Positions 22,922-30,415 of a stretch of 30,461 bases of DNA are shown piece after piece (within the stretch, counting starts at the first letter, position 1; every line of letters starts with the position of its first letter). Made by a program: the position numbers and the translations under genes. The stretch covers positions 1 to 30,461 of the forward strand of contig CAZYEV010000089.1 of assembly GCA_964646615.1 (NCBI GenBank), in the 5' to 3' direction. The notes below the pieces were generated by a model. It was not told the DNA's origin, ran no database searches, and was given only the letters and a program-made list of their open reading frames with translations. This DNA comes from M3007 sp964646615. Its GTDB lineage: Bacteria > Bacteroidota > Bacteroidia > Chitinophagales > Saprospiraceae.

Positions 22922-24040
22922 ATGCGATACCTTCCCAGACTTTTTGCCTTAATGCTCATATTGAGCGCAATTTCCCTCTATACGCTCCAGGCCCAGAAAT
23001 ACAGCAACGAGTTTCTGGCCATCGGCGTCGGCGCCCGTGCCCACGGTATGGCTGGCGCACAAACGGCCTTAGTAGGCGACATCACGGCCGCTTACTGGAA
23101 CCCCGCCGGCCTGGCCGAAATCCGCGCCCCCTTCCAGGTGGCCGCTATGCACGCCGAATGGTTCGTGGGCGTAGCGCAATACGACTACATTGGCTTCGGC
23201 AAAACCCTCAACCGCGACCAACGCTCCTTCCTGGCGCTGTCGGTCATCCGGCTGGGCATTGACAACATCCCCTACACCATCAACTTAGTCAATCCCGACG
23301 GCTCTGTCAACTACGACAACGTCTCTTCCTTCTCCGCCGCCGACTACGCCCTCATGGGCAGCTATGCGCGCCAACTCGGCAACCCAGCCCTCACCTTAGG
23401 CGGAACGGTCAAAGTCATCCGCCGCATCATCGGCTCGTTCGGCGGCTGCTGGGGTTTCGGCGCCGACCTCGGCCTGCAATACCGCAAAAACGGCTGGATG
23501 CTCGGCGTCATGGGCCGCGACCTGACCACCACCTTCAACGCCTGGTCGTTCACCCTCACCGAACGCGAAAAACAGGTCTTCCAACAAACCGGCAACGAAC
23601 TGCCCACCGGCGGCACCGAAATCACCCGTCCCCGATTCATCCTCGGCGCAGCACGCCAACTCCGCTTAGGCGAAAAAACCGCCCTGCTCCCGGCATTCGA
23701 CTTAGACATCACCACCGACGGCCGCCGAAACACCCTGCTGCGCACCTCCGCCATCAGCGCCGACCCGCGCCTCGGCATCGAAGCCAACTACGACCAAACC
23801 GTCCAACTCCGCCTCGGCATAGGCAACTTCCAATACGTCCGCAAAGACTTCAACCCCAACGAAGAACGCCTCACCTTCCAGCCCAACTTCGGCATCGGAC
23901 TGCGACTGGGACGCCTGCAATTAGACTACGCCCTGACCGATATCGGCAACTTCTCTCAGGTGCTCTACTCCCACATCTTCTCCGTGCGCATTGACTTCAA
24001 GGAACGCACCTCAGCGCCCACCGGGGAGTCGAACCTGTAA
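22922..24040 (+). CDS. PorV/PorQ family outer-membrane protein
   Basis: 372 residues from the ATG at 22922, where MRYLPRLFALMLILSAISLYTLQAQ is a signal peptide. The mature N-terminus contains FLAIGVGARAHGMAGAQTALVGDITAAYWNPAGLA, the hallmark of the FadL-like barrels annotated as PorV/PorQ family. Alternating strands continue to a final VRIDF, followed by a short tail. PorV and PorQ are T9SS outer-membrane components that carry cargo from the translocon and bind the attachment complex. This protein belongs to the wider family; I cannot tell whether it takes part in T9SS. Its position back to back with a T9SS cargo gene is suggestive only. Confidence 0.8.
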   Translation: MRYLPRLFALMLILSAISLYTLQAQKYSNEFLAIGVGARAHGMAGAQTALVGDITAAYWNPAGLAEIRAPFQVAAMHAEWFVGVAQYDYIGFGKTLNRDQRSFLALSVIRLGIDNIPYTINLVNPDGSVNYDNVSSFSAADYALMGSYARQLGNPALTLGGTVKVIRRIIGSFGGCWGFGADLGLQYRKNGWMLGVMGRDLTTTFNAWSFTLTEREKQVFQQTGNELPTGGTEITRPRFILGAARQLRLGEKTALLPAFDLDITTDGRRNTLLRTSAISADPRLGIEANYDQTVQLRLGIGNFQYVRKDFNPNEERLTFQPNFGIGLRLGRLQLDYALTDIGNFSQVLYSHIFSVRIDFKERTSAPTGESNL

Positions 24041-24042
24041 CT

Positions 24043-24070
24043 GGCCTTACGCAAGGCTGCTTGTAAGGCC
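24043..24070 (+). terminator. Hairpin after the PorV/PorQ-like gene (weak terminator candidate)
   Basis: A perfect 8-bp stem, GGCCTTAC (24043-24050) with GTAAGGCC (24063-24070), starts 2 nt after the stop codon. No U-tract follows on the plus strand, so termination efficiency is doubtful; it may instead protect the 3' end of the transcript. Confidence 0.4.
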
Positions 24071-24196
24071 GGAAGGGTAAAAAAACAGCGCATTCGAATC
24101 ACCTGCTTCGAACGCCTCTATTACCATGGCTATGCCCAGAGCGTCGCCCTGCCTAAATCTGAGCAATCTTTTAGAAGCTGGGCTTTGCCTGCTTCC

Positions 24197-25087
24197 CTAC
24201 AAACGCTCCGCGAGCCTGACGACCACCACCCCTGTTTGTCCCTTTTGCGAGCGCACATAGGCACCCAGTGGCTGGGCCGATAAGACGACGCGCCCCTGGA
24301 GCGAGGAGGCGTGCAAGAGGTGAATGCGGCCGTTGTGGGCCACGGCAAAGCCTAAGTGGGCGAAGTCCAGCCCCGGGCGCGCGGAGGTGATGGCAATGAT
24401 GTCGCCGGGTTGCAGGCGGTGTTCGATGCGTTCGATATCGTATTGGGGGATGTAGTAGTGTGTTCGGCGGCTCAGGCGGGTCTCTATCTGGCGGATTTGG
24501 CGCAGTGTTTCAGGGTTCTGGAGCGGCGGATAGAGTTCGGGGTGGTCGCTCATGTAGCGAATTTCCTTGCGGTAGGGTTGGCTGCCGAGGTCGCGCGTGA
24601 TATCGTGCAGGTAGCCCAGGTCCTGGGCCTGGCGCAGCCAACCGGAAAGGTAGTGGATGCGGGAAGCGTAGCCATCCACGGTGCCGCCCCAGTAGCGCAG
24701 TTGTCGCGCGTAGTCGGCTACGGTGGCCATCGAAGCATCTTCGTGTTGGGCCGCTAGAGCGATGGCGAGGCTGAGTTCGACGAACGTCCAGCAGTCTAAC
24801 ACACGGGTTGAGAGCACCAGGTATTCGTCTGGGCTGGCGCCGAGGGTACCGTAGGAGGTGCCCTCGAGCGATTGGGCTACGGCCAACGTGCGGGCCGCCA
24901 GGTTATCATGCTTGCGGGCCAGGGTCAGTTTTTCCGTCAGGACAGCCGCATCTGACGGGTCTATGGGTGCGGTCGAGCAGTTCACCGCCCTGTCGCCTTG
25001 CGCCAGGCTGGGTGTGGCCATCGGCAGCAGGAGCAGCAGCCGGATGGCGGTGCATAATGTAGGCAGATGAAAGCAGTAGTTTCTCAT
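24197..25087 (-). CDS. DUF1460 family N-acetylmuramoyl-L-alanine amidase-like protein
   Basis: 296 residues with an N-terminal signal peptide (hydrophobic core AIRLLLLLPMATPSLAQ). The DUF1460 signatures are clear: GTSYGTLGASPDEYLVLSTRVLDCWTFVE contains the putative nucleophile C99, and GLDFAHLGFAVAHNGRIHLLHAS contains H244, the NlpC/P60-like Cys-His pair. Family members are periplasmic or secreted peptidoglycan amidases. The gene lies 94 nt downstream of tpiA on the same strand and has its own candidate promoter overlapping the end of tpiA. Confidence 0.85.
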   Translation of the reverse strand: MRNYCFHLPTLCTAIRLLLLLPMATPSLAQGDRAVNCSTAPIDPSDAAVLTEKLTLARKHDNLAARTLAVAQSLEGTSYGTLGASPDEYLVLSTRVLDCWTFVELSLAIALAAQHEDASMATVADYARQLRYWGGTVDGYASRIHYLSGWLRQAQDLGYLHDITRDLGSQPYRKEIRYMSDHPELYPPLQNPETLRQIRQIETRLSRRTHYYIPQYDIERIEHRLQPGDIIAITSARPGLDFAHLGFAVAHNGRIHLLHASSLQGRVVLSAQPLGAYVRSQKGQTGVVVVRLAERL

Positions 25088-25176
25088 AGCATGGGCGGCG
25101 ACGTTGCGAAATTACGAACATTTGCGCCATCCGGCTGCTATGCTTTATAGCGAATGGCGCTTGGGGGGCGCGCAGG

Positions 25177-25184
25177 CAAATTTA
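25177..25184 (-). promoter_or_regulatory. Candidate -7 element for the DUF1460 gene
   Basis: On the minus strand these bases read TAAATTTG, an exact TAnnTTTG match. The element overlaps the tpiA stop codon and lies about 90 nt before the DUF1460 start. No -33 TTG was found at the right distance. Confidence 0.35.
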
Positions 25185-25943
25185 CCCGCGCATTGCCCGG
25201 ACGATTGCCGCGAACTCTTCGGCCTTGAGCGAGGCGCCGCCGATGAGGCCACCGTCCACGTCAGGCTGTCGGAAGAGGTCGGGCGCATTTTGCGCATTGC
25301 ACGAGCCTCCGTAGAGGATGGGTATGGCCTGGGCCGTATCAGGCGAATAGCGTCGGGCCAGCAAGGCGCGCAGGGCGGCGTGCATTTCCTGGGCCTGTTC
25401 GGCGGTGGCGGTTTTGCCGGTGCCAATGGCCCACACAGGTTCGTAGGCAATGACCACACGGCGCAGCTCAGCTTCAGACAGGCGGAACAGGCTGGCGCGG
25501 AGTTGGCGGGCCACGTAAGGGACGTGGTTGCCGCGTTCGCGCACGGAGAGCGGCTCGCCGCAGCAGAAGATGGGCGTCAGGCCGCGGCTCAGGACCAGGT
25601 CCACTTTGCGAGCCAGCTGCTCATGGCTTTCGTGGAAATACTGCCGGCGCTCGGAGTGGCCGATGATGACGTATTGCGCACCGACGGATACGAGCATATC
25701 AGCAGATACTTCGCCTGTGTAAGCGCCTTTTTCTTCGTGGTGGCAGTTTTGAGCCGCCAGGTAGAAGCCCGGACGCTCGCGCACGAGCGCACCAATGGCT
25801 TGCAGAAACGGAAAGGGCACTGCAAAGACGACCGGCCCGGGCGGCGGCTGGTCGAAACGCGCGAGCACATCGCTCACTAAGGCCACGCCTTCGTCTAAGG
25901 TTTTGTTCATCTTCCAATTGCCGGCAACGATAAAGGGTCGCAT
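25182..25943 (-). CDS. tpiA: Triosephosphate isomerase
   Basis: 253 residues, the normal length. It interconverts dihydroxyacetone phosphate and glyceraldehyde 3-phosphate in the cytoplasm. All catalytic elements are present: GNWKMN with K11, GHSERR with the electrophile H96, AYEPVWAIGTG with the base E168, the lid loop starting at GTGKTAT, and the phosphate-binding YGGS and GGLIGGASL. The start is the ATG at 25943 (MRPFIVAGNWKMNK); the 12 extra upstream codons run into the promoter. It is divergent from the XRE regulator gene. Confidence 0.97.
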   Translation of the reverse strand: MRPFIVAGNWKMNKTLDEGVALVSDVLARFDQPPPGPVVFAVPFPFLQAIGALVRERPGFYLAAQNCHHEEKGAYTGEVSADMLVSVGAQYVIIGHSERRQYFHESHEQLARKVDLVLSRGLTPIFCCGEPLSVRERGNHVPYVARQLRASLFRLSEAELRRVVIAYEPVWAIGTGKTATAEQAQEMHAALRALLARRYSPDTAQAIPILYGGSCNAQNAPDLFRQPDVDGGLIGGASLKAEEFAAIVRAMRG

Positions 25944-25976
25944 AGTCTGTTGAAAAAGTGGTGTTGAGCGAACGGC

Positions 25977-25984
25977 CAAAGGTA
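25977..25984 (-). promoter_or_regulatory. -7 element of the tpiA promoter
   Basis: Minus-strand TACCTTTG, an exact TAnnTTTG match, lies 33 nt before the tpiA ATG, so the leader would be about 25-30 nt. Confidence 0.5.
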
Positions 25985-26012
25985 GGGCACTATGGGCATT
26001 TGCGCGGGTTTC

Positions 26013-26020
26013 TACCTTTG
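26013..26020 (+). promoter_or_regulatory. -7 element of the XRE regulator promoter
   Basis: Plus-strand TACCTTTG ends 7 nt before the ATG at 26028, so the transcript would be leaderless or nearly so. It excludes the upstream in-frame start at 25992. Confidence 0.5.
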
Positions 26021-26027
26021 CCCCGTC

Positions 26028-27527
26028 ATGGGAAAAGACAGGCAGTTGCAGCGTATTCTCTTAGGCCTCAAGGTGCGGCAGTTGCGCCAGGCGCGCGGGT
26101 GGAACTTCGACGAGATGAGCCGCCAGACGGCCATGTCGCCCTCGTACCTGAACGAGATAGAAAAAGGCAAGAAGTATCCGCAGCCGGAAAGCTTAGAAAA
26201 GTTGGCTGCGGCCCTGGGCGTTTCGGCAGAATTTCTGACCTCGGCGGAACTGCCGGCCCAATACGCGCCCATTGCCCGACTGCTGGAGAGCAACTTCCTG
26301 AGCGAGCTGCCGTTGGATTTCTTTGGCCTCAATCTGCAGCAGCTGGTCGAGATCATGGCCCGTGCACCCGACCGGGTCAACGCCTTCATTTCGGCCATGC
26401 TCGATATTGCACGGCACTATTCGGTGCACAACGAGCACTTTTATTTTGCCGCTCTGCGCGCCTATCAGGAACTGCACCTGAACTACTTCCCCGACATCGA
26501 AGCCATTGCGGCGGCCTTTGCCCGCGAACATCAACTGCCGGCGCGCGGCCCAGTATCAGCAGAGTACCTGGAGCGCATTCTCACCCAGACATTTGGGTAC
26601 ATCATAGATGACCAGACGCTGGGTCAGGAGCCGCTGTTGCAAAGTGTACGAGCGGCCTTTCATCCCGGGCACAAGCGGTTGTACCTGCATCCCTCCCTCC
26701 ACCCGCGCCAGCGCGCCTTTCAGCTGGCCAAAGAGTTGGGGTTTGCAGCCCTCCGACTGGAAAAGCGCCCCTGTGCCACGCCCTGGCTGCGCGTACGCTC
26801 CTTCGAAGAGGTGCTCAACAACTACCGGGCCGCTTACTTTGCCGTGTCCATTCTGGTGCCGCAAGCGGCTTTTATTGAAGACCTGCACGCTTTCTTTCAA
26901 TCTTCCAATTGGGAAGAAAACAGTCTCCTGGGCCTTTTGAAAAAATACCAGGTCAGCCCGGAGGTACTTTTTCAGCGGTTCAATGTGCTGTCGCACGCCT
27001 TCGACCTGCACCAGATTTTCTTCTTGCGTCTCATCTACGACGCCGAAAGCGGGCAGTTGGACATTGACAAAGAACTGCACCTCAATCGTCGGCATCGTCC
27101 ACAGGCCTCCGGGCTGGGCCAGACGTATTGCCGGCGCTGGCTATCGGCAGACCTGTTCCAGCGGCTAAACGCAGCCGCACCGACAGCGGCAGCGCCCAAC
27201 GACCCGCCTATGGCCGCCGGAGCACAGCGCATGGTCTTTGCCGACTCGGGCGAAGAGTACCTCTGTCTGGCGGTAGCCAAAACGGCCTACCCTACCCCAA
27301 ATCGCTTCGTCTGCGTCGTGCTGGGGGTCGAATGGGACGAACGCGCCCGTAGCGTCATCCGCTTTGCCGAAGACCCGACCATCGAACGCCGCACGGTAGG
27401 CGTTACCTGCGAGACCTGCAGCTGGCTCGATTGCCCCCAACGCAGCGCCCCACCCGGCGAATACCTCCGCCGCGAACGACGCCGACAAATGGAAAACGCC
27501 CTTCGTCTGCTCACGGAACAACCCTGA
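26028..27527 (+). CDS. XRE-family regulator with IrrE-like and DUF2083/ScfR-type C-terminal region
   Basis: 499 residues. A Cro/C1-type helix-turn-helix occupies about residues 14-69 (VRQLRQARGWNFDEMSRQTAMS...YLNEIEKGKKYP). A long middle region resembles the ImmA/IrrE-like fold of short-chain acyl-CoA regulators (RamB, ScfR). At the position of the usual HExxH it reads AKELGF (K235, F239), so both zinc histidines are missing and protease activity is not expected. The C-terminus has CETCSWLDC (C461, C464, C469) followed by RSAPP, the cysteine motif of DUF2083/ScfR-type proteins, possibly metal- or cluster-binding. Related regulators sense acyl-CoA and control central carbon metabolism; the ligand here is unknown. 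The start at 26028 is set by the -7 element. A hydrolase gene follows after 7 nt. Confidence 0.87.
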   Translation: MGKDRQLQRILLGLKVRQLRQARGWNFDEMSRQTAMSPSYLNEIEKGKKYPQPESLEKLAAALGVSAEFLTSAELPAQYAPIARLLESNFLSELPLDFFGLNLQQLVEIMARAPDRVNAFISAMLDIARHYSVHNEHFYFAALRAYQELHLNYFPDIEAIAAAFAREHQLPARGPVSAEYLERILTQTFGYIIDDQTLGQEPLLQSVRAAFHPGHKRLYLHPSLHPRQRAFQLAKELGFAALRLEKRPCATPWLRVRSFEEVLNNYRAAYFAVSILVPQAAFIEDLHAFFQSSNWEENSLLGLLKKYQVSPEVLFQRFNVLSHAFDLHQIFFLRLIYDAESGQLDIDKELHLNRRHRPQASGLGQTYCRRWLSADLFQRLNAAAPTAAAPNDPPMAAGAQRMVFADSGEEYLCLAVAKTAYPTPNRFVCVVLGVEWDERARSVIRFAEDPTIERRTVGVTCETCSWLDCPQRSAPPGEYLRRERRRQMENALRLLTEQP

Positions 27528-27534
27528 TACGTCC

Positions 27535-28575
27535 ATGCACGCGCCCCCTCTCCGAAGCGTCCAGCTCCTCACCGCCAGCGCCCTGATAGCGGCACTCATC
27601 AGTTGCCGCGCCACACGCCCGACCGAGGCCTTTGCGGCCAGTACGGCGCCATCACCGCCCAATTATGCGCTGCTGGAACACTGGGCCGCCCATCCGCAAA
27701 AGGCCGATGCCGCCGACCGAACACCTTGCGGCGGAAAACCCGACCAGCAACAGGCTGCGCAAGCCGATGTCTTTTTCCTGCACCCTACCTCCTACTTCGG
27801 TCGCCGCAAAAAACCCGTGCGCTGGAACGCCGACCTCAACGACCGGGCCACCAACGCCCGCACCGACAGCGGCGCCATCCTCCACCAGGCCACCATCTTC
27901 AACACCGCGGGGCGCGTCTATGCCCCTCGTTATCGGCAGGCGCATTTGAGTAGTTTCTACACACGCGACACCGCTAATGCTGCACAGGCCTTAGCATTAG
28001 CCTACCAAGACGTCGAGGCGGCGTTCGATTATTACCTGCAACACTGGAACCAGGGCCGCCCCTTCGTGCTGGTCGGCCACAGCCAGGGCGCCTATCTGGC
28101 CATGCGCCTGTTGCGCAAACGCATTGAAGGCACACCCCTGCAAGGGCAGTTCATCGTCGCCTATCTGGTCGGCTGGCCCGTCAAAGCGGTCTTTTTTGAA
28201 AAAACACCACCCTGCACCTCTGCCGACCAGACCGGCTGCTTCTGCTCATGGCGTACCTGGCGGCGCGATGCCCGCCGGAGGCTGCCGCCCCAACCCGAAG
28301 TAACGTGTACCAACCCCCTCACCTGGAGCACGCGCGAAGGCGAGTACGCCGAGCGTTCGCTCAACGCAGGCGCCGTCCTGAGCAAATTTTGCCCGATTTA
28401 TCCTGCCATTACCGACGCCGAAGTGTGGCAGGGCTATTTGCTGGCCTCAAAGCCGCGTTTCCCAGGCAGTTTTTTGTTCACGCGAAAAAACTACCACATC
28501 GGAGACCTGAATTTGTATTACTTTAACGTGCAGCAAAACGTCGAAAGGCGCGTCGAAACGTTCATGCGCCGATAA
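27535..28575 (+). CDS. DUF3089 family α/β-hydrolase, probable lipoprotein
   Basis: 346 residues. The N-terminal hydrophobic segment ends ALISC, a plausible lipobox with C24, so the protein should be anchored in the outer or inner membrane. The DUF3089 features are ADVFFLHPTSYFG near residue 80 and the nucleophile elbow LVGHSQGAYLAM with S183. This α/β-hydrolase family is sometimes described as lipase-like; its substrate is unknown. The ATG lies 7 nt after the stop of the XRE regulator, so both are likely co-transcribed and the hydrolase may be a target or helper of that regulator. Confidence 0.83.
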   Translation: MHAPPLRSVQLLTASALIAALISCRATRPTEAFAASTAPSPPNYALLEHWAAHPQKADAADRTPCGGKPDQQQAAQADVFFLHPTSYFGRRKKPVRWNADLNDRATNARTDSGAILHQATIFNTAGRVYAPRYRQAHLSSFYTRDTANAAQALALAYQDVEAAFDYYLQHWNQGRPFVLVGHSQGAYLAMRLLRKRIEGTPLQGQFIVAYLVGWPVKAVFFEKTPPCTSADQTGCFCSWRTWRRDARRRLPPQPEVTCTNPLTWSTREGEYAERSLNAGAVLSKFCPIYPAITDAEVWQGYLLASKPRFPGSFLFTRKNYHIGDLNLYYFNVQQNVERRVETFMRR

Positions 28576-28615
28576 AGGCGTCTTTTGTCAACCTTTCACC
28601 CAAGTTTTTTCAAAC

Positions 28616-29443
28616 ATGACGAAGAAAGTTCTTTTCAGCCTGCTGGTGCTGGGCGTTCTGGTCGCCTGCAGCCGCACAGCGTTTACCGGTCGCAAACAGA
28701 TGACGCTGATCCCGATTGGCGAAATCAACCAGATGAGCTTTGCGGAATACCGGTCTTTTTTGAGCAAAAACCCGCCCATGACCTCCGGTCCGGAGGTGGA
28801 ACTGGTGCGCCGCGTAGGCAACGACATCAAAGAAGCCGTAGAGGTGTACTACCGCGCTCAGGGCAAGAGCAGCGAGCTGCGCAACTTTGCCTGGGAGTTC
28901 AACGTGGTGAATGACCCTACGGTGAATGCCTTCTGCATGCCGGGTGGCAAGGTGGTGGTCTATACCGGCATCTTGCGGGTAACGCAAAACGAGGATGCGC
29001 TGGCGGTGGTGATGGGCCACGAAATAGCGCACGCGCTGGCGCACCACGGCAACGAACGCATGAGCCAGATGCTGATGGCGCAGTTAGGCCTGACCTCGCT
29101 GCAAGTGGCCTTAGCCAACAAGCCCGCCCAAACGCGTGAACTGCTCATGGCCGCCGCCGGCGTAGGCACACAAGTGGGCGTCTTGTTGCCCTTCAGCCGC
29201 AAACACGAAAGTGAGGCTGATGAGATCGGACTGTACCTGATGGCCATGGCCGGCTACAATCCTAACGAGGCAGCGCCCTTCTGGCGGCGCATGAACAGCG
29301 CAGGCGGCGGTGCTCCGCCAGAGTTCCTCAGCACGCACCCCGACCCATCGAAACGCAGCGAGCGTTTGCAGCAACTGGCACCCAAAGCGCGCGCCTACGC
29401 ACAAAAGTATCCTGTACCGAACAGCTCGAAGAACCGCAGGTAA
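28616..29443 (+). CDS. M48 family metallopeptidase, lipoprotein
   Basis: 275 residues. A lipoprotein signal ends LVACS with C18 as the modified cysteine. The protease core has HEIAH (zinc ligands H135 and H139, catalytic E136) and, further on, ESEADEIG (third ligand E198), the arrangement of BepA/LoiP/YcaL-type periplasmic M48 enzymes that act on misassembled outer-membrane proteins. NDPTVNAFCMPGGKVVVYTG is the usual strand-turn before the active site. No TPR domain follows, so it resembles LoiP more than BepA. It starts 40 nt after the hydrolase gene and may belong to the same transcript. Confidence 0.92.
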   Translation: MTKKVLFSLLVLGVLVACSRTAFTGRKQMTLIPIGEINQMSFAEYRSFLSKNPPMTSGPEVELVRRVGNDIKEAVEVYYRAQGKSSELRNFAWEFNVVNDPTVNAFCMPGGKVVVYTGILRVTQNEDALAVVMGHEIAHALAHHGNERMSQMLMAQLGLTSLQVALANKPAQTRELLMAAAGVGTQVGVLLPFSRKHESEADEIGLYLMAMAGYNPNEAAPFWRRMNSAGGGAPPEFLSTHPDPSKRSERLQQLAPKARAYAQKYPVPNSSKNRR

Positions 29444-29454
29444 GCACCTGTCGT

Positions 29455-29934
29455 TCAGCGTTTCCAGGCCGGTATCGTGTCGGCGGGCGGGAAGACCAGT
29501 TCCTCCTCGCCCGGCAGGAGGGTGTCGCGTGTAGGGGTGTTGAATCCTTCCACGCGATGCACCAACCACCGCCCGCCGATGCGCTTGAGCACAAGTGTGT
29601 CGGCAATGTATTCGCCCAGCTCATCCTCAATCTGGTAGCTGCAAACCGCTGAGTCGCCCGCCACGACGCAGCGCAACTGGCGCAGGTCTGTGTAGGTTAC
29701 CTCAGCCGAGTCGTCCTGCACCAGCGCATCTAAGAAATCCACATACGAGCGAGCCAGCTCGGTGCTGTATAGCCGGGCCGAGTCGAAGCGGTTGCGGTCA
29801 ATGTACGATTGCCACAAACGCACCACCTCCTCCGGCTCGGAAGGCTCCGACGATTGACATTGCCAGCCCAACGCCAGGAGAACCAACGCCCCCCAGCGCC
29901 AAAAAGAACACGTATCAGCAGGCGAATTTCGCAT
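29455..29934 (-). CDS. Small lipoprotein-like protein, probably NTF2-like fold
   Basis: 159 residues. An N-terminal hydrophobic segment (WGALVLLALGWQC) ends in a cysteine, but the lipobox is non-standard (G-W-Q-C). The mature part starts with acidic, serine-rich residues and then EEVVRLWQSYIDRNRFDSARLYS; strands follow, including SAVCSYQIEDELG and TLVLKRIGGRWLVHRVEG. That pattern of helices followed by a sheet ending in G.W.V..V resembles DUF4878/SnoaL-like NTF2 folds. The assignment is by eye only. It converges on the M48 gene with 11 nt between stop codons. Confidence 0.7.
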   Translation of the reverse strand: MRNSPADTCSFWRWGALVLLALGWQCQSSEPSEPEEVVRLWQSYIDRNRFDSARLYSTELARSYVDFLDALVQDDSAEVTYTDLRQLRCVVAGDSAVCSYQIEDELGEYIADTLVLKRIGGRWLVHRVEGFNTPTRDTLLPGEEELVFPPADTIPAWKR

Positions 29935-30002
29935 AGAAAAAAAAGCGGGTTCCGGTTAAGCTATACGTCTGGAGTTTCAGCAGGCTGCATGCCGACAGGC
30001 CT

Positions 30003-30037
30003 AAAACAAAAAAGCCACCCCTACTGGAGGTGGCTTT
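30003..30037 (-). terminator. Intrinsic terminator of the tRNA-Val gene
   Basis: On the minus strand, AAAGCCACC and GGTGGCTTT (plus-strand coordinates 30029-30037 and 30011-30019) form a perfect 9-bp stem with a 9-nt loop. It is followed by TTTTGTTTT and begins 1 nt after the tRNA 3' end. Confidence 0.88.
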
Positions 30038-30038
30038 G

Positions 30039-30113
30039 TGGGCGCAGAAGGATTCGAACCTCCGACCCCCTGCTTGTAAGGCAGGTGCTCTGAACCAACT
30101 GAGCTATGCGCCC
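30039..30113 (-). tRNA. tRNA-Val (anticodon TAC)
   Basis: A 75-nt cloverleaf on the minus strand. The 7-bp acceptor stem is GGGCGCA/TGCGCCC; the D arm is GCTC...GAGC with AGTTGGTTCA in the loop. The anticodon stem CCTGC/GCAGG encloses loop CTTACAA, giving anticodon TAC, which reads GUA and other valine codons. The T arm is GGAGG-TTCGAAT-CCTTC and the discriminator base is A. The 3' CCA is not encoded. A promoter and a terminator flank it, so it is a single-gene transcription unit. Confidence 0.95.
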
Positions 30114-30123
30114 AAAGCGGCGG

Positions 30124-30156
30124 CAAAGGTAGAAGCGCCAACTTCAAACTACCAAA
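30124..30156 (-). promoter_or_regulatory. Promoter of tRNA-Val
   Basis: On the minus strand, a -33 TTTG (30156-30153) and a -7 TACCTTTG (30131-30124) are separated by 21 nt, matching the Bacteroidota primary sigma consensus. The mature tRNA begins 10 nt after the -7 element. Confidence 0.7.
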
Positions 30157-30249
30157 CCTTTTTGAAAAAAAATACTTCCGCTCGCAGCGCACCCATCTCC
30201 GGACAGCCCGACAGACCTCATCTCCTGGATGGATAAATCACTACCACTC

Positions 30250-30353
30250 GAGGCGACATCTCCAACAGGAGGTGTCGTCTCTAAACAGTACAACCCTCGT
30301 GCCTTCGTGGTCAAAAAAATCGAGGTGACACCTCCTGCGGAGATATCACCTCG
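30250..30353. repeat. Two related hairpin repeats sharing TCGAGGYGACAYCTCC
   Basis: The first element (30250-30281) forms a 14-bp stem with a 4-nt loop. The second (30321-30353) forms a 15-bp stem with a 3-nt loop and two C·A mismatches, which become G·U pairs in RNA read from the minus strand. Their left arms match at 14 of 16 positions (30248-30263 and 30320-30335). They lie in non-coding DNA between the tRNA promoter and the end of the next gene. Confidence 0.65.
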
Positions 30354-30360
30354 GGGTATG

Positions 30361-30407
30361 GGCCACCAAACAAGTTTGGTGGCCACGGGGGCCAAACAAG
30401 TTTGGCC
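30361..30407. repeat. Two perfect palindromes with common core CCAAACAAGTTTGG
   Basis: GGCCACCAAAC-AA-GTTTGGTGGCC (30361-30384) has 11-bp arms, and GGCCAAAC-AA-GTTTGGCC (30390-30407) has 8-bp arms. The two are 5 nt apart and share the same core. They follow directly after the stop codon of the minus-strand gene entering from the right, so they could cap its transcript; the duplicated core suggests a dispersed extragenic repeat. Confidence 0.7.
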
Positions 30408-30415
30408 GCTACGGG

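Noticed and set aside
29437..29450. CAGGT-AAGC-ACCTG hairpin after the M48 gene as a terminator
   Set aside because: A 5-bp stem without a U-tract is too weak to call.
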